From a virus: a DNA stretch of 28,951 nt. The DNA lies in IMG/VR virus record IMGVR_UViG_3300024518_000258, positions 1-28,951 of that record; one strand, 5' to 3'. Positions 22,090 through 28,870 of this stretch are shown piece after piece. Made by a program: the position numbers and the translations under genes. The notes beneath the pieces were generated by a model. It was not told the DNA's origin and made no database searches. It saw nothing but the letters and a program-made list of their open reading frames with translations. Within the stretch, counting starts at the first letter, position 1, and each line of letters starts with the position of its first letter.

Positions 22090-22453
22090 CTAAATCTCCT
22101 CTCAGTCGAGCATGTTCTATGCGGTGACAATTAGCACAGAGCATTAAACATTTATCTATTTCTTTTAATAAGTTTTCACGAGTACGTAAGTAAGGTATCT
22201 TCCTATCTAATGCCAGACCAATTTCAAAATCTTTTTTAGTCGGATCAGGATGGTGAAATTCATACACCCCATCATAAGTATATGAAACACTACAATGTTC
22301 ACATTTCCCCCCTTTATATTTTACTAAATCAGCTTTTAACTTTTGCCTACGTTGTGTTCTCCTTGGAGTACCTATTTCTCTCTCGTATTTTAGTTTCTTC
22401 TCCCTATTTTTTTTATAATATTCTAAATCATATTCCCTTCTAGAATAAGCCAT
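22079..22453 (-). CDS. HNH endonuclease (classical Cys-His-Cys type)
   Basis: The 124-residue protein has a highly basic, Arg/Lys-rich N-terminus (about 1-45) for DNA contact. The HNH core follows: GGKCEHCSVSYTYDGVYEFHHPDP (48-71) with zinc Cys51 and Cys54 and His67-His68, then KCLMLCANCHRIEHARL (101-117) with Cys106, Cys109 and His110. It is probably a homing-type nuclease. It begins three bases after the ThyX stop and overlaps the next gene by 11 bases. The first 20 codons are very AT-rich and A-biased compared with ThyX and polymerase, which suggests later arrival. Confidence 0.8.
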   Translation of the reverse strand: MAYSRREYDLEYYKKNREKKLKYEREIGTPRRTQRRQKLKADLVKYKGGKCEHCSVSYTYDGVYEFHHPDPTKKDFEIGLALDRKIPYLRTRENLLKEIDKCLMLCANCHRIEHARLRGDLDEL

Positions 22454-22455
22454 AA

Positions 22456-23118
22456 CTATTCTTCAACTCTATGAGTTAGAGCTTCCCAAGATATAGGAAA
22501 TAATTCGTGGACCTGTTCTGAAATTTGATTAGCCACTTGTCTAGTCTCCCATTGTGTATCTTCTTTACACCTAAGATTACATACTCTAGCAAAGGCAGCA
22601 AGACTACCACTCCAATACCATTCAGTGTACATATTCTGGGGCAGTACCATCCTTGCTTGTTCAGGACACACGCCCATTTTTAACATATTTTTATAGCATT
22701 GTAAAGTATAATCTATAACAGGTTTTAAAATATAGGATAGTGTATCCTCACTATCGCTACCCTGCTTAATATTATCTGCCTTCTTTCTAAAATATTTAGG
22801 TGTATAGAACTCAGGCTCAGTATCTACATATCTACGTGATACCTCATTCCATACTAAACCAACCTGATGCTTTACTAATTGTCTTGCTACAAATATCGGT
22901 GCTTTAATATGAAACTGTAATGATGCATGTCCAAAGGGACTCCAATGATTATGCTTTGCTAAGAACTTAATTAGCTTTTCATCCCCTATCTTTAGGTATC
23001 CCTTGACCTGCCCCCCTTCTGGTATGGAATCCCATTCAGAAACTTTAGCAAAAGATACACGGGCTGCATTCACTACAGATAGATCACTACCCATATGGTC
23101 TATTAATATAGCCTTCAT
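22456..23118 (-). CDS. thyX: Flavin-dependent thymidylate synthase
   Basis: The 220-residue protein converts dUMP to dTMP with methylenetetrahydrofolate and FAD for phage DNA. The family pattern is present: HWSPFGHASLQFHIKAPIFVARQLVKHQVGLVWNEVSRRYVD (58-99), and later ARMVLPQNMYTEWYWSGSLAAFARVCNLR. The signature usually written RHRxxSxNExSxRY reads KHQVGLVWNEVSRRY here: Lys83 and Gln85 in place of the two Arg, and one residue longer before Asn91. AGGAGAG lies close before the ATG at 23118. The start lies 32 bases inside the upstream gene. It works with RNR to supply dNTPs. Confidence 0.92.
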   Translation of the reverse strand: MKAILIDHMGSDLSVVNAARVSFAKVSEWDSIPEGGQVKGYLKIGDEKLIKFLAKHNHWSPFGHASLQFHIKAPIFVARQLVKHQVGLVWNEVSRRYVDTEPEFYTPKYFRKKADNIKQGSDSEDTLSYILKPVIDYTLQCYKNMLKMGVCPEQARMVLPQNMYTEWYWSGSLAAFARVCNLRCKEDTQWETRQVANQISEQVHELFPISWEALTHRVEE

Positions 23119-23590
23119 TTTTCTCTCCTAATGTTATTAGTTCAGCCTTATCCACTGGTACTTTAAAGAAGTATTCTCCTTCTCTTATAGCACGGTTAGG
23201 AACCTCAACTACTGGAGAATCTTTAACCATATTAGCATCCATCTTCCATGCTACCTCACAGTCTCCCCTAATAATATAGAAGTAGAAGTTAGCAAGGGGA
23301 TCGTCATTAAAGACTTGAACTATTAACCTGTTCTTTCTAAAGGGAATATTAATATCCTTCCACCACTCAGGCCAATCACCTTCCCACATATGTTTCATTT
23401 CAACTTCATGGTTGTATGCTATACCCTCTAGGGTGGACACTAAATCCACCCCAAAGTTTTCTTCTGTATCAAGAACTGTATGACCTAATGACATTAGATA
23501 ATTAGTAATACATTTCTTTGCCTTGCTGTCTGACTGCTTGTAAGCAATAGGATCAAAGCGTTTACGCTTAGACTTCAAAGGGTAGGTCAT
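23087..23590 (-). CDS. PD-(D/E)XK nuclease-like protein, 167 aa
   Basis: The start ATG at 23590 is chosen because AGGAG lies nine bases upstream; the ATG at 23596 would sit too close. Residues 10-66 fit a nuclease core: an alpha segment (SKAKKCITNYLMSLGHTVL), then TEENFGVDLV with Asp49, then HEVEMKHM with Glu64 and Lys66 forming the E-x-K pair. WEGDWPEWWKDINIPFRKNR is an aromatic/basic segment. The second half (IVQVFNDDPLANFYFYIIRGD) resembles restriction-type folds. It may degrade host DNA or process ends. It overlaps both neighbours. The fold is inferred from the pattern. Confidence 0.58.
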   Translation of the reverse strand: MTYPLKSKRKRFDPIAYKQSDSKAKKCITNYLMSLGHTVLDTEENFGVDLVSTLEGIAYNHEVEMKHMWEGDWPEWWKDINIPFRKNRLIVQVFNDDPLANFYFYIIRGDCEVAWKMDANMVKDSPVVEVPNRAIREGEYFFKVPVDKAELITLGEKNEGYINRPYG

Positions 23591-25229
23591 TTTCATTCTC
23601 TCCTGTCTGACGTTCTGGATCAAAAGGATTTTCTATAGAAGTCATACGTCCTGTATCTTTATCGTAGTAGAGGTGAGCAGCTACACCTGTATCACCAGTG
23701 TATCTATTCTTGAGTATCCTAATGCTGGTAGTGTTAGCCTCAGTCTCATCCTCACTCTGTTGGTTGCGTTCCAAGGCTATAACACAGTCTGATAAGTGAC
23801 CTATACTAGCTGAACCTCTAAGGTGAGACAGTGTAACTTCTTTACCCTCTTCAAAGCCCTTGTCACCTCCACGCCTACGTAAGTGAGACACCAACAGTAA
23901 GCCTATGCCTGTCTCTTCTACCAGAGAGCGCAGCTTAGTCATCAGGATATCAATAGACTTACGCTCATCACCAAAGTCTTCCTGACCAGACACTAGGATA
24001 GATAGGTGATCTAACATGATCCACTTACAATCCAATGCTCTAGCCATGTACCTAACTCTACCTAGTATCTCATCGTTAGATACAGAACCAAAGTGATCAA
24101 AGGCAAACAACCTACCAGTACCTAACGTAGATTTCTCCCACTCGTTAAGTTGTTCACGATTGAACTGGTCACGTATTTCTTTTATGTATAGCCTAGCGTT
24201 AGCTTCCACTGACATAATATTAAATGCAGTGTTCTTAACATTTTCTTCTAGTGCAAGGATACCTATATTATCTTCTGTTGTTTTAAGGATGTGATGCATT
24301 AACTCTCGTATGATACTAGACTTACCCATACCAGAGCCACTAGTAAAGCATACCAGTTCTCCAGTACGCATACCATATAGCTTCTCATTCAACCCTTCCC
24401 AAGGATAGAGGCATGTATCACAGAAGTCTTCCTCATATAAGGCTGATCCAATATCCCTAAGATTAATAATACCAGCAGGGGTATGAGGTGCAGCAGCCCA
24501 CCATGCCCTAGTAAAATCTTCACGCTTACCAATCTTTAGATACTCATTAGAATCTTTGAAGTCTAGCTTAACTATCTTAGCTTTGTTAGGTTCAAATAGT
24601 TCTGCTACTTTAGCACTAGCCTTACGTCCAGCCTCATCATTATCGAAACAGATAATAATATTCTCAAATGAATTTAAGTATTCCATCTGTGTCTTACAGT
24701 CACGCACTGCACTAGCTGCACCAGACTTTATAGACACACTGGGAAACTTTGAACCATTCATTTCAAAGACAGACATAGCATCTATCTCTCCCTCAGAGAG
24801 GGTAATATACTTAGCACTGGATGGTGGAAATAAATGCTGACCAAACAACTGACTAGAACTTAGATCGCCTTCAGTAAAGAAGTTCTTTGGATCAGTCTGT
24901 CGTACCTTGTTAGCAACGTGACAACTATCCTTATCAAAGTATGGATAGATATGTTTGTTTACCTTACTGGTAACACCATACTTCTTAACAGTATCTAAGG
25001 ATATATTACGTTTGGTTAAGGCTTCACTCTGCCCTTGAGATAATACATTATTAATTACACCCTTGATTGGTGCAGACTGTTGTTGGCTCATGGGATATTC
25101 CCCTTTCTCTCTGCCATATGTATCACACTTGTAACAGTACCAGTGTCCATCCGCATACAGAACTCTGGCTTGCTCTGCACCACACTCATCATGGGGCAGA
25201 CGTTCTTCAACTACATCATTGCTATCCAT
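23568..25229 (-). CDS. Primase-helicase, T7 gp4-like
   Basis: The 553-residue protein has a zinc region (Cys16, Cys32, Cys35 within HDECG and HWYCYKCD) and a TOPRIM primase part with LSEGEIDAMSVFEM (144-157) and ICFDNDEAGRKA (193-204). A RecA-like helicase follows, with Walker A SGSGMGKSS (297-305) and Walker B WIMLDHLSILV (403-413). The C-terminus is acidic and ends DLPFEV, as in polymerase- or SSB-binding tails. It unwinds the fork and lays primers. GAGGAG lies five bases before the ATG, 24 bases downstream of the promoter -10 box. Its stop overlaps the nuclease-like gene. Confidence 0.93.
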   Translation of the reverse strand: MDSNDVVEERLPHDECGAEQARVLYADGHWYCYKCDTYGREKGEYPMSQQQSAPIKGVINNVLSQGQSEALTKRNISLDTVKKYGVTSKVNKHIYPYFDKDSCHVANKVRQTDPKNFFTEGDLSSSQLFGQHLFPPSSAKYITLSEGEIDAMSVFEMNGSKFPSVSIKSGAASAVRDCKTQMEYLNSFENIIICFDNDEAGRKASAKVAELFEPNKAKIVKLDFKDSNEYLKIGKREDFTRAWWAAAPHTPAGIINLRDIGSALYEEDFCDTCLYPWEGLNEKLYGMRTGELVCFTSGSGMGKSSIIRELMHHILKTTEDNIGILALEENVKNTAFNIMSVEANARLYIKEIRDQFNREQLNEWEKSTLGTGRLFAFDHFGSVSNDEILGRVRYMARALDCKWIMLDHLSILVSGQEDFGDERKSIDILMTKLRSLVEETGIGLLLVSHLRRRGGDKGFEEGKEVTLSHLRGSASIGHLSDCVIALERNQQSEDETEANTTSIRILKNRYTGDTGVAAHLYYDKDTGRMTSIENPFDPERQTGENENDLPFEV

Positions 25230-25252
25230 ATTAGCTCCTCAACTCTAACATA

Positions 25253-25281
25253 AAGATACACTAGTGAAGGATAGATGTCAA
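25253..25281 (-). promoter_or_regulatory. Sigma-70-type promoter of the replication operon (P1)
   Basis: On the minus strand TTGACA (25276-25281) is a perfect -35 and TATCTT (25253-25258) is a moderate -10, 17 bases apart. The sequence CTTGACA with an A-rich upstream run is common to all three promoters. The -35 lies four bases from the stop of the 60-residue gene upstream. The leader to the primase-helicase ATG is short (about 20 bases). Confidence 0.72.
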
Positions 25282-25284
25282 GGT

Positions 25285-25467
25285 TTATCTATCAGCATAA
25301 GTCTTTTTAACTACATCATCTATAAAATCTAAGCTGTCTGTCATGATCTCTTCTGTCTCCTGTCTAGCTAACCTTCTAGATTCTTTACGAGTGTAACCCT
25401 CATTAAGATATTCTTTAGTTAGTTCAGTAAATAAAGAAGACCTATCTTTCTCCCATAAGTTTTTCAT
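25285..25467 (-). CDS. Small charged helical protein, 60 aa
   Basis: The composition is charged and helical (MKNLWEKDRSSLFTELTKEYLNEGYTRKESRRLARQETEEIM), with a Glu/Lys/Arg alternation typical of DNA-binding or adaptor peptides. A TTATGA overlap with the preceding 52-residue gene suggests coupled translation, and AGAGGGAC lies a few bases before the ATG. It is the last gene before the P1 promoter. Function unknown. Confidence 0.5.
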   Translation of the reverse strand: MKNLWEKDRSSLFTELTKEYLNEGYTRKESRRLARQETEEIMTDSLDFIDDVVKKTYADR

Positions 25468-25622
25468 AATGGTATGTCCCTCTTGTAGGTTAGTTTACCA
25501 ATCCGTTTGTATGAGTTCTGTAATTGTTCTTGAAGATCTTTCACATTATTTTCCATTATCTTTAGCCGTTCTTTTAAATCTAGGATCTCTTGCTGTTGTT
25601 TAATCCAATCATAACTAGGCAT
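25464..25622 (-). CDS. Coiled-coil small protein, 52 aa
   Basis: The reading frame runs MPSYDWIKQQQEILDLKERLKIMENN and ends RIGKLTYKRDIPL. It contains heptad-like L/I spacing (residues about 8-45) for a short coiled coil. AAAGGA precedes the ATG by eight bases, and its stop overlaps the next ATG (TTATGA). No family recognised. It may be a small oligomerising factor. Confidence 0.52.
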   Translation of the reverse strand: MPSYDWIKQQQEILDLKERLKIMENNVKDLQEQLQNSYKRIGKLTYKRDIPL

Positions 25623-25636
25623 CTTCTTTATCCTTT

Positions 25637-25864
25637 CTAGTGTATAGTTGTACCTGATGTGAACTCATCTTTTATATCTTCAGTAATGGTATCCATCAAC
25701 CTAGTAAATTCAACAGGTGGTAGTAAAGTTTTATAAATCATCTTAGCAGTAGCCATTAAGATACCAGCTACCATTAAAGGATTATAATTTTTATCCACAC
25801 ATAATTCATCTACTAAATTCTGTATATCTCTATACGCTTTTTGAAAGACTTCATCTTCAGTCAT
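25637..25864 (-). CDS. Small helical protein of unknown function, 75 aa
   Basis: The start at 25864 is chosen because GGAG lies six bases before it, inside the SleB-like gene's last codons. Two ATGs farther upstream lack such a site. The sequence MTEDEVFQKAYRDIQNLVDELCVDKNYNPLMVAGILMATAKMIYKTLLPP has amphipathic helices and one Ala/Met-rich stretch. It follows the hydrolase stop by one base (TAAG then ATG). Function unknown. Confidence 0.55.
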   Translation of the reverse strand: MTEDEVFQKAYRDIQNLVDELCVDKNYNPLMVAGILMATAKMIYKTLLPPVEFTRLMDTITEDIKDEFTSGTTIH

Positions 25865-25865
25865 C

Positions 25866-26384
25866 TTAATCTCCATTGTAATAGTAGAATAAATGTTTAC
25901 CAACTCTAGTTATAAAGTCTAACTCCTTTATCCAGTAAGGCATAACATAAGAGGCATGATAAAAGGTAGCACCCTGTACCTCTTCATACATGACACCATT
26001 GATAGCCATCCTGGCTACATCTTGTGCAGTCTTATGTGCTTGTTTTTCCTTCATAATTTCTGGTTTACCATCACACCAGTAAGAGAAAGCACACCTGTTT
26101 CTAACAGGATTACCCTCCCAATACCTACCAGCATGGACAACCTTACAAACTGTAGTAGGAAATCTATGATCTCTTACTCTTTCCATAATCACATTAGCTA
26201 CAGCGAGTTGTCCTATAAATGGTTCACCTCTTGCCTCAAAGTATACAGCCTCAGTTAAACATTCAACATCACTTTCTGTTGCATTAGCTTTACTATTTAA
26301 TATTAAACCTAGAAAAGATAAGCCTAATGTTAGTATAAATAATAGTGCTAATTTAAATGCTAAATTATTTCTTAGTTCCTTCAT
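25866..26384 (-). CDS. SleB-type cell wall hydrolase with N-terminal anchor
   Basis: Residues 9-29 form a hydrophobic membrane or signal segment (FKLALLFILTLGLSFLGLIL) followed by a small-residue region. From residue 40 the SleB (Hydrolase_2) pattern runs: ECLTEAVYFEARGEPFIGQLAVANVIMERV (41-70) with Glu45 and Glu50 as catalytic candidates, PTTVCKVVHAGRYWEG, then RCAFSYWCDGKPE. It probably cleaves the glycan strand. Being anchored or secreted, it could act as a SAR-type lysin or during entry. It overlaps the next gene's end by four bases (ATGA). It lies about 15 kb away from the M15 endolysin. Confidence 0.85.
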   Translation of the reverse strand: MKELRNNLAFKLALLFILTLGLSFLGLILNSKANATESDVECLTEAVYFEARGEPFIGQLAVANVIMERVRDHRFPTTVCKVVHAGRYWEGNPVRNRCAFSYWCDGKPEIMKEKQAHKTAQDVARMAINGVMYEEVQGATFYHASYVMPYWIKELDFITRVGKHLFYYYNGD

Positions 26385-26584
26385 GCTCTTATCCTCCAGT
26401 AAGTACGACCCTCTTCTTCTTGCCCATAGAAATCACTAATCCAATCCCCATGTTTTAAGTAGTGCCGCATAAATCTAATGTAACCTTCACATGATACACG
26501 TCTAGCTATTGCTCCTTTTATATCATGTCTTTCCTGTTTTCTATACTCACTTATTAAAAGTTTATTGTGATCAATCCACTTCAT
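26381..26584 (-). CDS. Small basic protein, 67 aa
   Basis: I chose the ATG at 26584 so that the overlap with the upstream gene is 14 bases; starts farther upstream would overlap by 50 to 113. The protein (MKWIDHNKLLISEYRKQERHDIKGAIARRVSCEG, then YIRFMRHYLKHGDWISDFYGQEEEGRTYWRIRA) is basic and aromatic. It has no recognised family and would suit nucleic acid binding. The ATGA junction with the SleB-type gene suggests coupled translation. The Shine-Dalgarno is weak (GAAAG). Confidence 0.45.
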   Translation of the reverse strand: MKWIDHNKLLISEYRKQERHDIKGAIARRVSCEGYIRFMRHYLKHGDWISDFYGQEEEGRTYWRIRA

Positions 26585-26915
26585 AACTTTCAGATAGTGG
26601 ATTGGATGATCGTCTGACATTTTTAGTAAAGTGCTGTGCAGTCCCTTGGTTGATGGCTTCTTTTCTACCTTTCTGCCACGCATCTTCTAACTCCTTTATC
26701 TTATGATCAGTGTATCCTAAAATGTCATGAGTTAAAACAGCCCATGCTATATCTTGTTCTCCTTCTGTTAAGGTTTGTTCCAAGATTAATTCATCCATCA
26801 TGGTACGTGCAGACCAGCCCTTAATCTTAGAGGCTTTACCCTTTGCCATCTTCGATAAGAAGATTTCTTTTACACCATCCATGAATGGAGTGTAATCACT
26901 ACGATCTAATTGCAT
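26571..26915 (-). CDS. Protein of unknown function, 114 aa
   Basis: GGAG lies seven bases before the ATG at 26915; the longer frame begins in the previous gene and is not favoured. The sequence MQLDRSDYTPFMDGVKEIFLSKMAKGKASKIKGWSARTMMDELILEQTLTEGEQDIAWAVLTHDILGYTDHKIKELEDAWQKGRKEA is helical with a charged C-terminus. It has no recognised motif. Its stop overlaps the next start by 14 bases. Confidence 0.55.
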   Translation of the reverse strand: MQLDRSDYTPFMDGVKEIFLSKMAKGKASKIKGWSARTMMDELILEQTLTEGEQDIAWAVLTHDILGYTDHKIKELEDAWQKGRKEAINQGTAQHFTKNVRRSSNPLSESYEVD

Positions 26916-26916
26916 T

Positions 26917-27084
26917 CTAATTCTCCAATGTCCCATAAATTGTAAGATTATGTTGATCCAAACCAAGCATATGCATAATTTGATACTCACTATATGCTTT
27001 AATTCGTAACCAAATTTCTAAGTCCTCATCATTTTTTTTATGTGATGAGCCTTGAAATCGTACAGTATATGTTTTCATTTCCAT
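26917..27084 (-). CDS. Small protein of unknown function, 55 aa
   Basis: The frame begins MEMKTYTVRFQGSSHKKNDEDLEIWLRIKAYSEYQIM and ends LDQHNLTIYGTLEN. The ATG overlaps the previous stop (TAATG). A second ATG six bases on is also possible. The protein is polar with a beta-type start and a helical middle. Function unknown. Confidence 0.45.
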   Translation of the reverse strand: MEMKTYTVRFQGSSHKKNDEDLEIWLRIKAYSEYQIMHMLGLDQHNLTIYGTLEN

Positions 27085-27299
27085 TACCACGCTTCTCCTT
27101 CTGCGCTAGGAGCACCAGAAATCTGATGCTTCTCTTCTTCATTGTCTAGGACATTATATAAATAATCTTCACCCTGTTCAATTATACGGGCAAAATCTTT
27201 ATGTCCATGATTTACAGCATCATCATACATTTCTTTTAATGTACCTAAAGTTTTTAATGCCCATTCTTCTTCAATTATTGCAGCCCCATATAAACTCAT
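27084..27299 (-). CDS. Acidic small protein, 71 aa
   Basis: The sequence MSLYGAAIIEEEWALKTLGTLKEMYDDAVNHGHKDFARIIEQGEDYLYNVLDNEEEKHQISGAPSAEGEAW is mostly helical and strongly acidic, with a Glu/Asp-rich end. It begins four bases inside the DUF932 stop region (ATGA). Acidic small proteins next to replication genes can be DNA mimics or inhibitors, but that is speculation. No family recognised. Confidence 0.52.
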   Translation of the reverse strand: MSLYGAAIIEEEWALKTLGTLKEMYDDAVNHGHKDFARIIEQGEDYLYNVLDNEEEKHQISGAPSAEGEAW

Positions 27300-28252
27300 A
27301 TCACCTCTCCAGTTTCTTCATAGTAATCCACCTGTGAGTTCTTCCAGATGTTAGACTGTAACATCTTACGCACCCTCTCTTCTCTCATTACACGTACATT
27401 CTGTGTGTTCTTTGAGCGAGAGTTAGGGGTATGGGTAGACCAATGCGTAGCAGCCTGATATGCAGTCCACAAACTACCTACTTGCCTACTACCATAGCTT
27501 TCATAAGCAGCGTTACCATGTAGATGCTGGTTTTCTTTATCAAATATTTTCATAAGGTGAGACAGCACCACTTTGTTAGGCTTGTTCTCACGGCTGACAT
27601 TATCAGTACGCTTTGCTAATGTTCTACTGAATAAAAATACCGCATCAGTACGATCTAACTTTGTCTGATACCAATCACGCATCTTAGTAAGACCATCACC
27701 TACTATGTATTCACCTGCATTCTTAATCTTTGCAGCAAAGGCAGGAAGATCAAAGCCCTTAGTATGTCTACCATATACGTAAGCAAGCTTATCACCAGAC
27801 ACTAGAGTATTATAGCACATGGATCTCCATAGTCCCATCATACCGTTGTTAGCCCACGTCCCATCATGGCTGGTGCGAAAGACAAACTCAGGGATTACAG
27901 CATCACCCTCATCTATCTTAACTTCTTCAGCAGGGAACTTAGCACGTAGCTCAAGTTGTCCACCATTCTTATAGACATTAGTCTTAAATGTTGCATCAGT
28001 TAAGTCCATGCCTGACTGACGCAGTGCACCCTCCACATCATAGACTATAGGGGTATATTGTTGCATCTCATACTTACCCTTAACTACAGCCATAGGCTGC
28101 TTAGTATCCTTCCTACGAATTAATTCACCAATGCCCTTTGGTACTTGCCAAGTAGTATCTTTATTAAGAACCTCAGTATTAAACAAGTGAACCAGTGGGA
28201 CTTGTTCAACCTCAAAGTCTACCTTACTCATATCAAACATTGCGTTCATCAT
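27296..28252 (-). CDS. DUF932 family phage protein
   Basis: The 318-residue protein has the DUF932 layout, a phage and plasmid family of uncertain function: VPKGIGELIRRKDTKQPMAVVKGKYEMQQYTPIVYDVEGALR (about 38-80), then FRTSHDGTWANNGMMGLWRSMCYNTLV (about 124-150) and GLTKMRDWYQTKL. AAAGGA precedes the ATG. Its codon use leans toward CGT and AAG as in the ssDNA-binding protein, which suggests high early expression. It overlaps both neighbours and is the largest gene of the right-hand group. Family call by pattern. Confidence 0.75.
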   Translation of the reverse strand: MMNAMFDMSKVDFEVEQVPLVHLFNTEVLNKDTTWQVPKGIGELIRRKDTKQPMAVVKGKYEMQQYTPIVYDVEGALRQSGMDLTDATFKTNVYKNGGQLELRAKFPAEEVKIDEGDAVIPEFVFRTSHDGTWANNGMMGLWRSMCYNTLVSGDKLAYVYGRHTKGFDLPAFAAKIKNAGEYIVGDGLTKMRDWYQTKLDRTDAVFLFSRTLAKRTDNVSRENKPNKVVLSHLMKIFDKENQHLHGNAAYESYGSRQVGSLWTAYQAATHWSTHTPNSRSKNTQNVRVMREERVRKMLQSNIWKNSQVDYYEETGEVI

Positions 28253-28391
28253 AGTATTCCTTTTGCTCTGTTAAAAATTCATTGATGTCTTCCATATCTA
28301 GATCACCAATGTCTTCCACGCCACTAACTGTTAGTATATAATCATATAGGGTTAGTGGCAAGTCTTTTACGTTCTTATAATTAAATGGCAT
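28233..28391 (-). CDS. Acidic small protein, 52 aa
   Basis: The reading frame is MPFNYKNVKDLPLTLYDYILTVSGVEDIGDLDMEDINEFLTEQKEYYDERNV with GGAG four bases before the ATG. Its end overlaps the DUF932 start by 20 bases. It is acidic and helical. The DUF932 Shine-Dalgarno lies inside it, so the two are probably translationally coupled. Function unknown. Confidence 0.5.
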   Translation of the reverse strand: MPFNYKNVKDLPLTLYDYILTVSGVEDIGDLDMEDINEFLTEQKEYYDERNV

Positions 28392-28568
28392 TTATATCTC
28401 CAGTTCTATATTTACTGTATCCTCTTCGCCAAATACCACAACGCTATGCGTTGAATCAGTTGAAGTAAGACTAATAGTTAGATACTCATAAGGATGATCA
28501 TCAGTCTTAGATACTTTATTAATGGTGATCTTACTTATACCATGATAGTTCGAACTAGTGTTACTCAT
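28392..28568 (-). CDS. Small beta-type protein, 58 aa
   Basis: The ATG overlaps the previous stop (TAATG), and the stop ends one base from the next ATG. The sequence MSNTSSNYHGISKITINKVSKTD, then YLTISLTSTDSTHSVVVFGEEDTVNIELEI alternates as beta strands and is rich in Thr, Ser and Val. It could be a small OB-like or sandwich fold. Function unknown. Confidence 0.48.
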   Translation of the reverse strand: MSNTSSNYHGISKITINKVSKTDDHPYEYLTISLTSTDSTHSVVVFGEEDTVNIELEI

Positions 28569-28870
28569 TATACTTCCCTTTCACTTTCCATTACATCTAA
28601 CATTTTCATATAGTACTTACCTTCATCGTGACCATGAAAGAACGCCCACTTAATTAGTTGTTCTATCTTAGCCCTCTTATTAATAGTTAAGAAACCAAAC
28701 TCACTATCGATATGATCGTACATATTATTATCATAGTTATGACTAGCTTCCATGAACTTATAGTAATGCTGGGCAGCAGTCTGGTCAGCACCAACCCCAC
28801 CATTGAGGTTGACGTGACCAGCTACTGCTTCTTTCAAAGTTCTTTCCATATCAAGCCTTTCGTATTTCAT
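28568..28870 (-). CDS. Protein of unknown function, 100 aa
   Basis: The protein (MKYERLDMERTLKEAVAGHVNLNGGVGADQTAAQHYYKFMEAS, then IDSEFGFLTINKRAKIEQLIKWAFFHGHDEGKYYMKM) is soluble and mostly helical with His/Tyr-rich patches. It overlaps the upstream ORF in an ATGA-type junction and the next gene in TAATG. No motif recognised. Confidence 0.5.
   Translation of the reverse strand: MKYERLDMERTLKEAVAGHVNLNGGVGADQTAAQHYYKFMEASHNYDNNMYDHIDSEFGFLTINKRAKIEQLIKWAFFHGHDEGKYYMKMLDVMESEREV

Noticed and set aside
21666-22127. Plus-strand 153-codon ORF
   Set aside because: It lies antisense to polymerase, the Cys-rich gene and the HNH gene, with a Ser/Leu/His-rich, non-protein-like composition.
26571-26990. 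Longer frame (139 aa) starting at 26990
   Set aside because: The extension overlaps the 55-residue gene and lacks a Shine-Dalgarno; ATG 26915 has one at seven bases.
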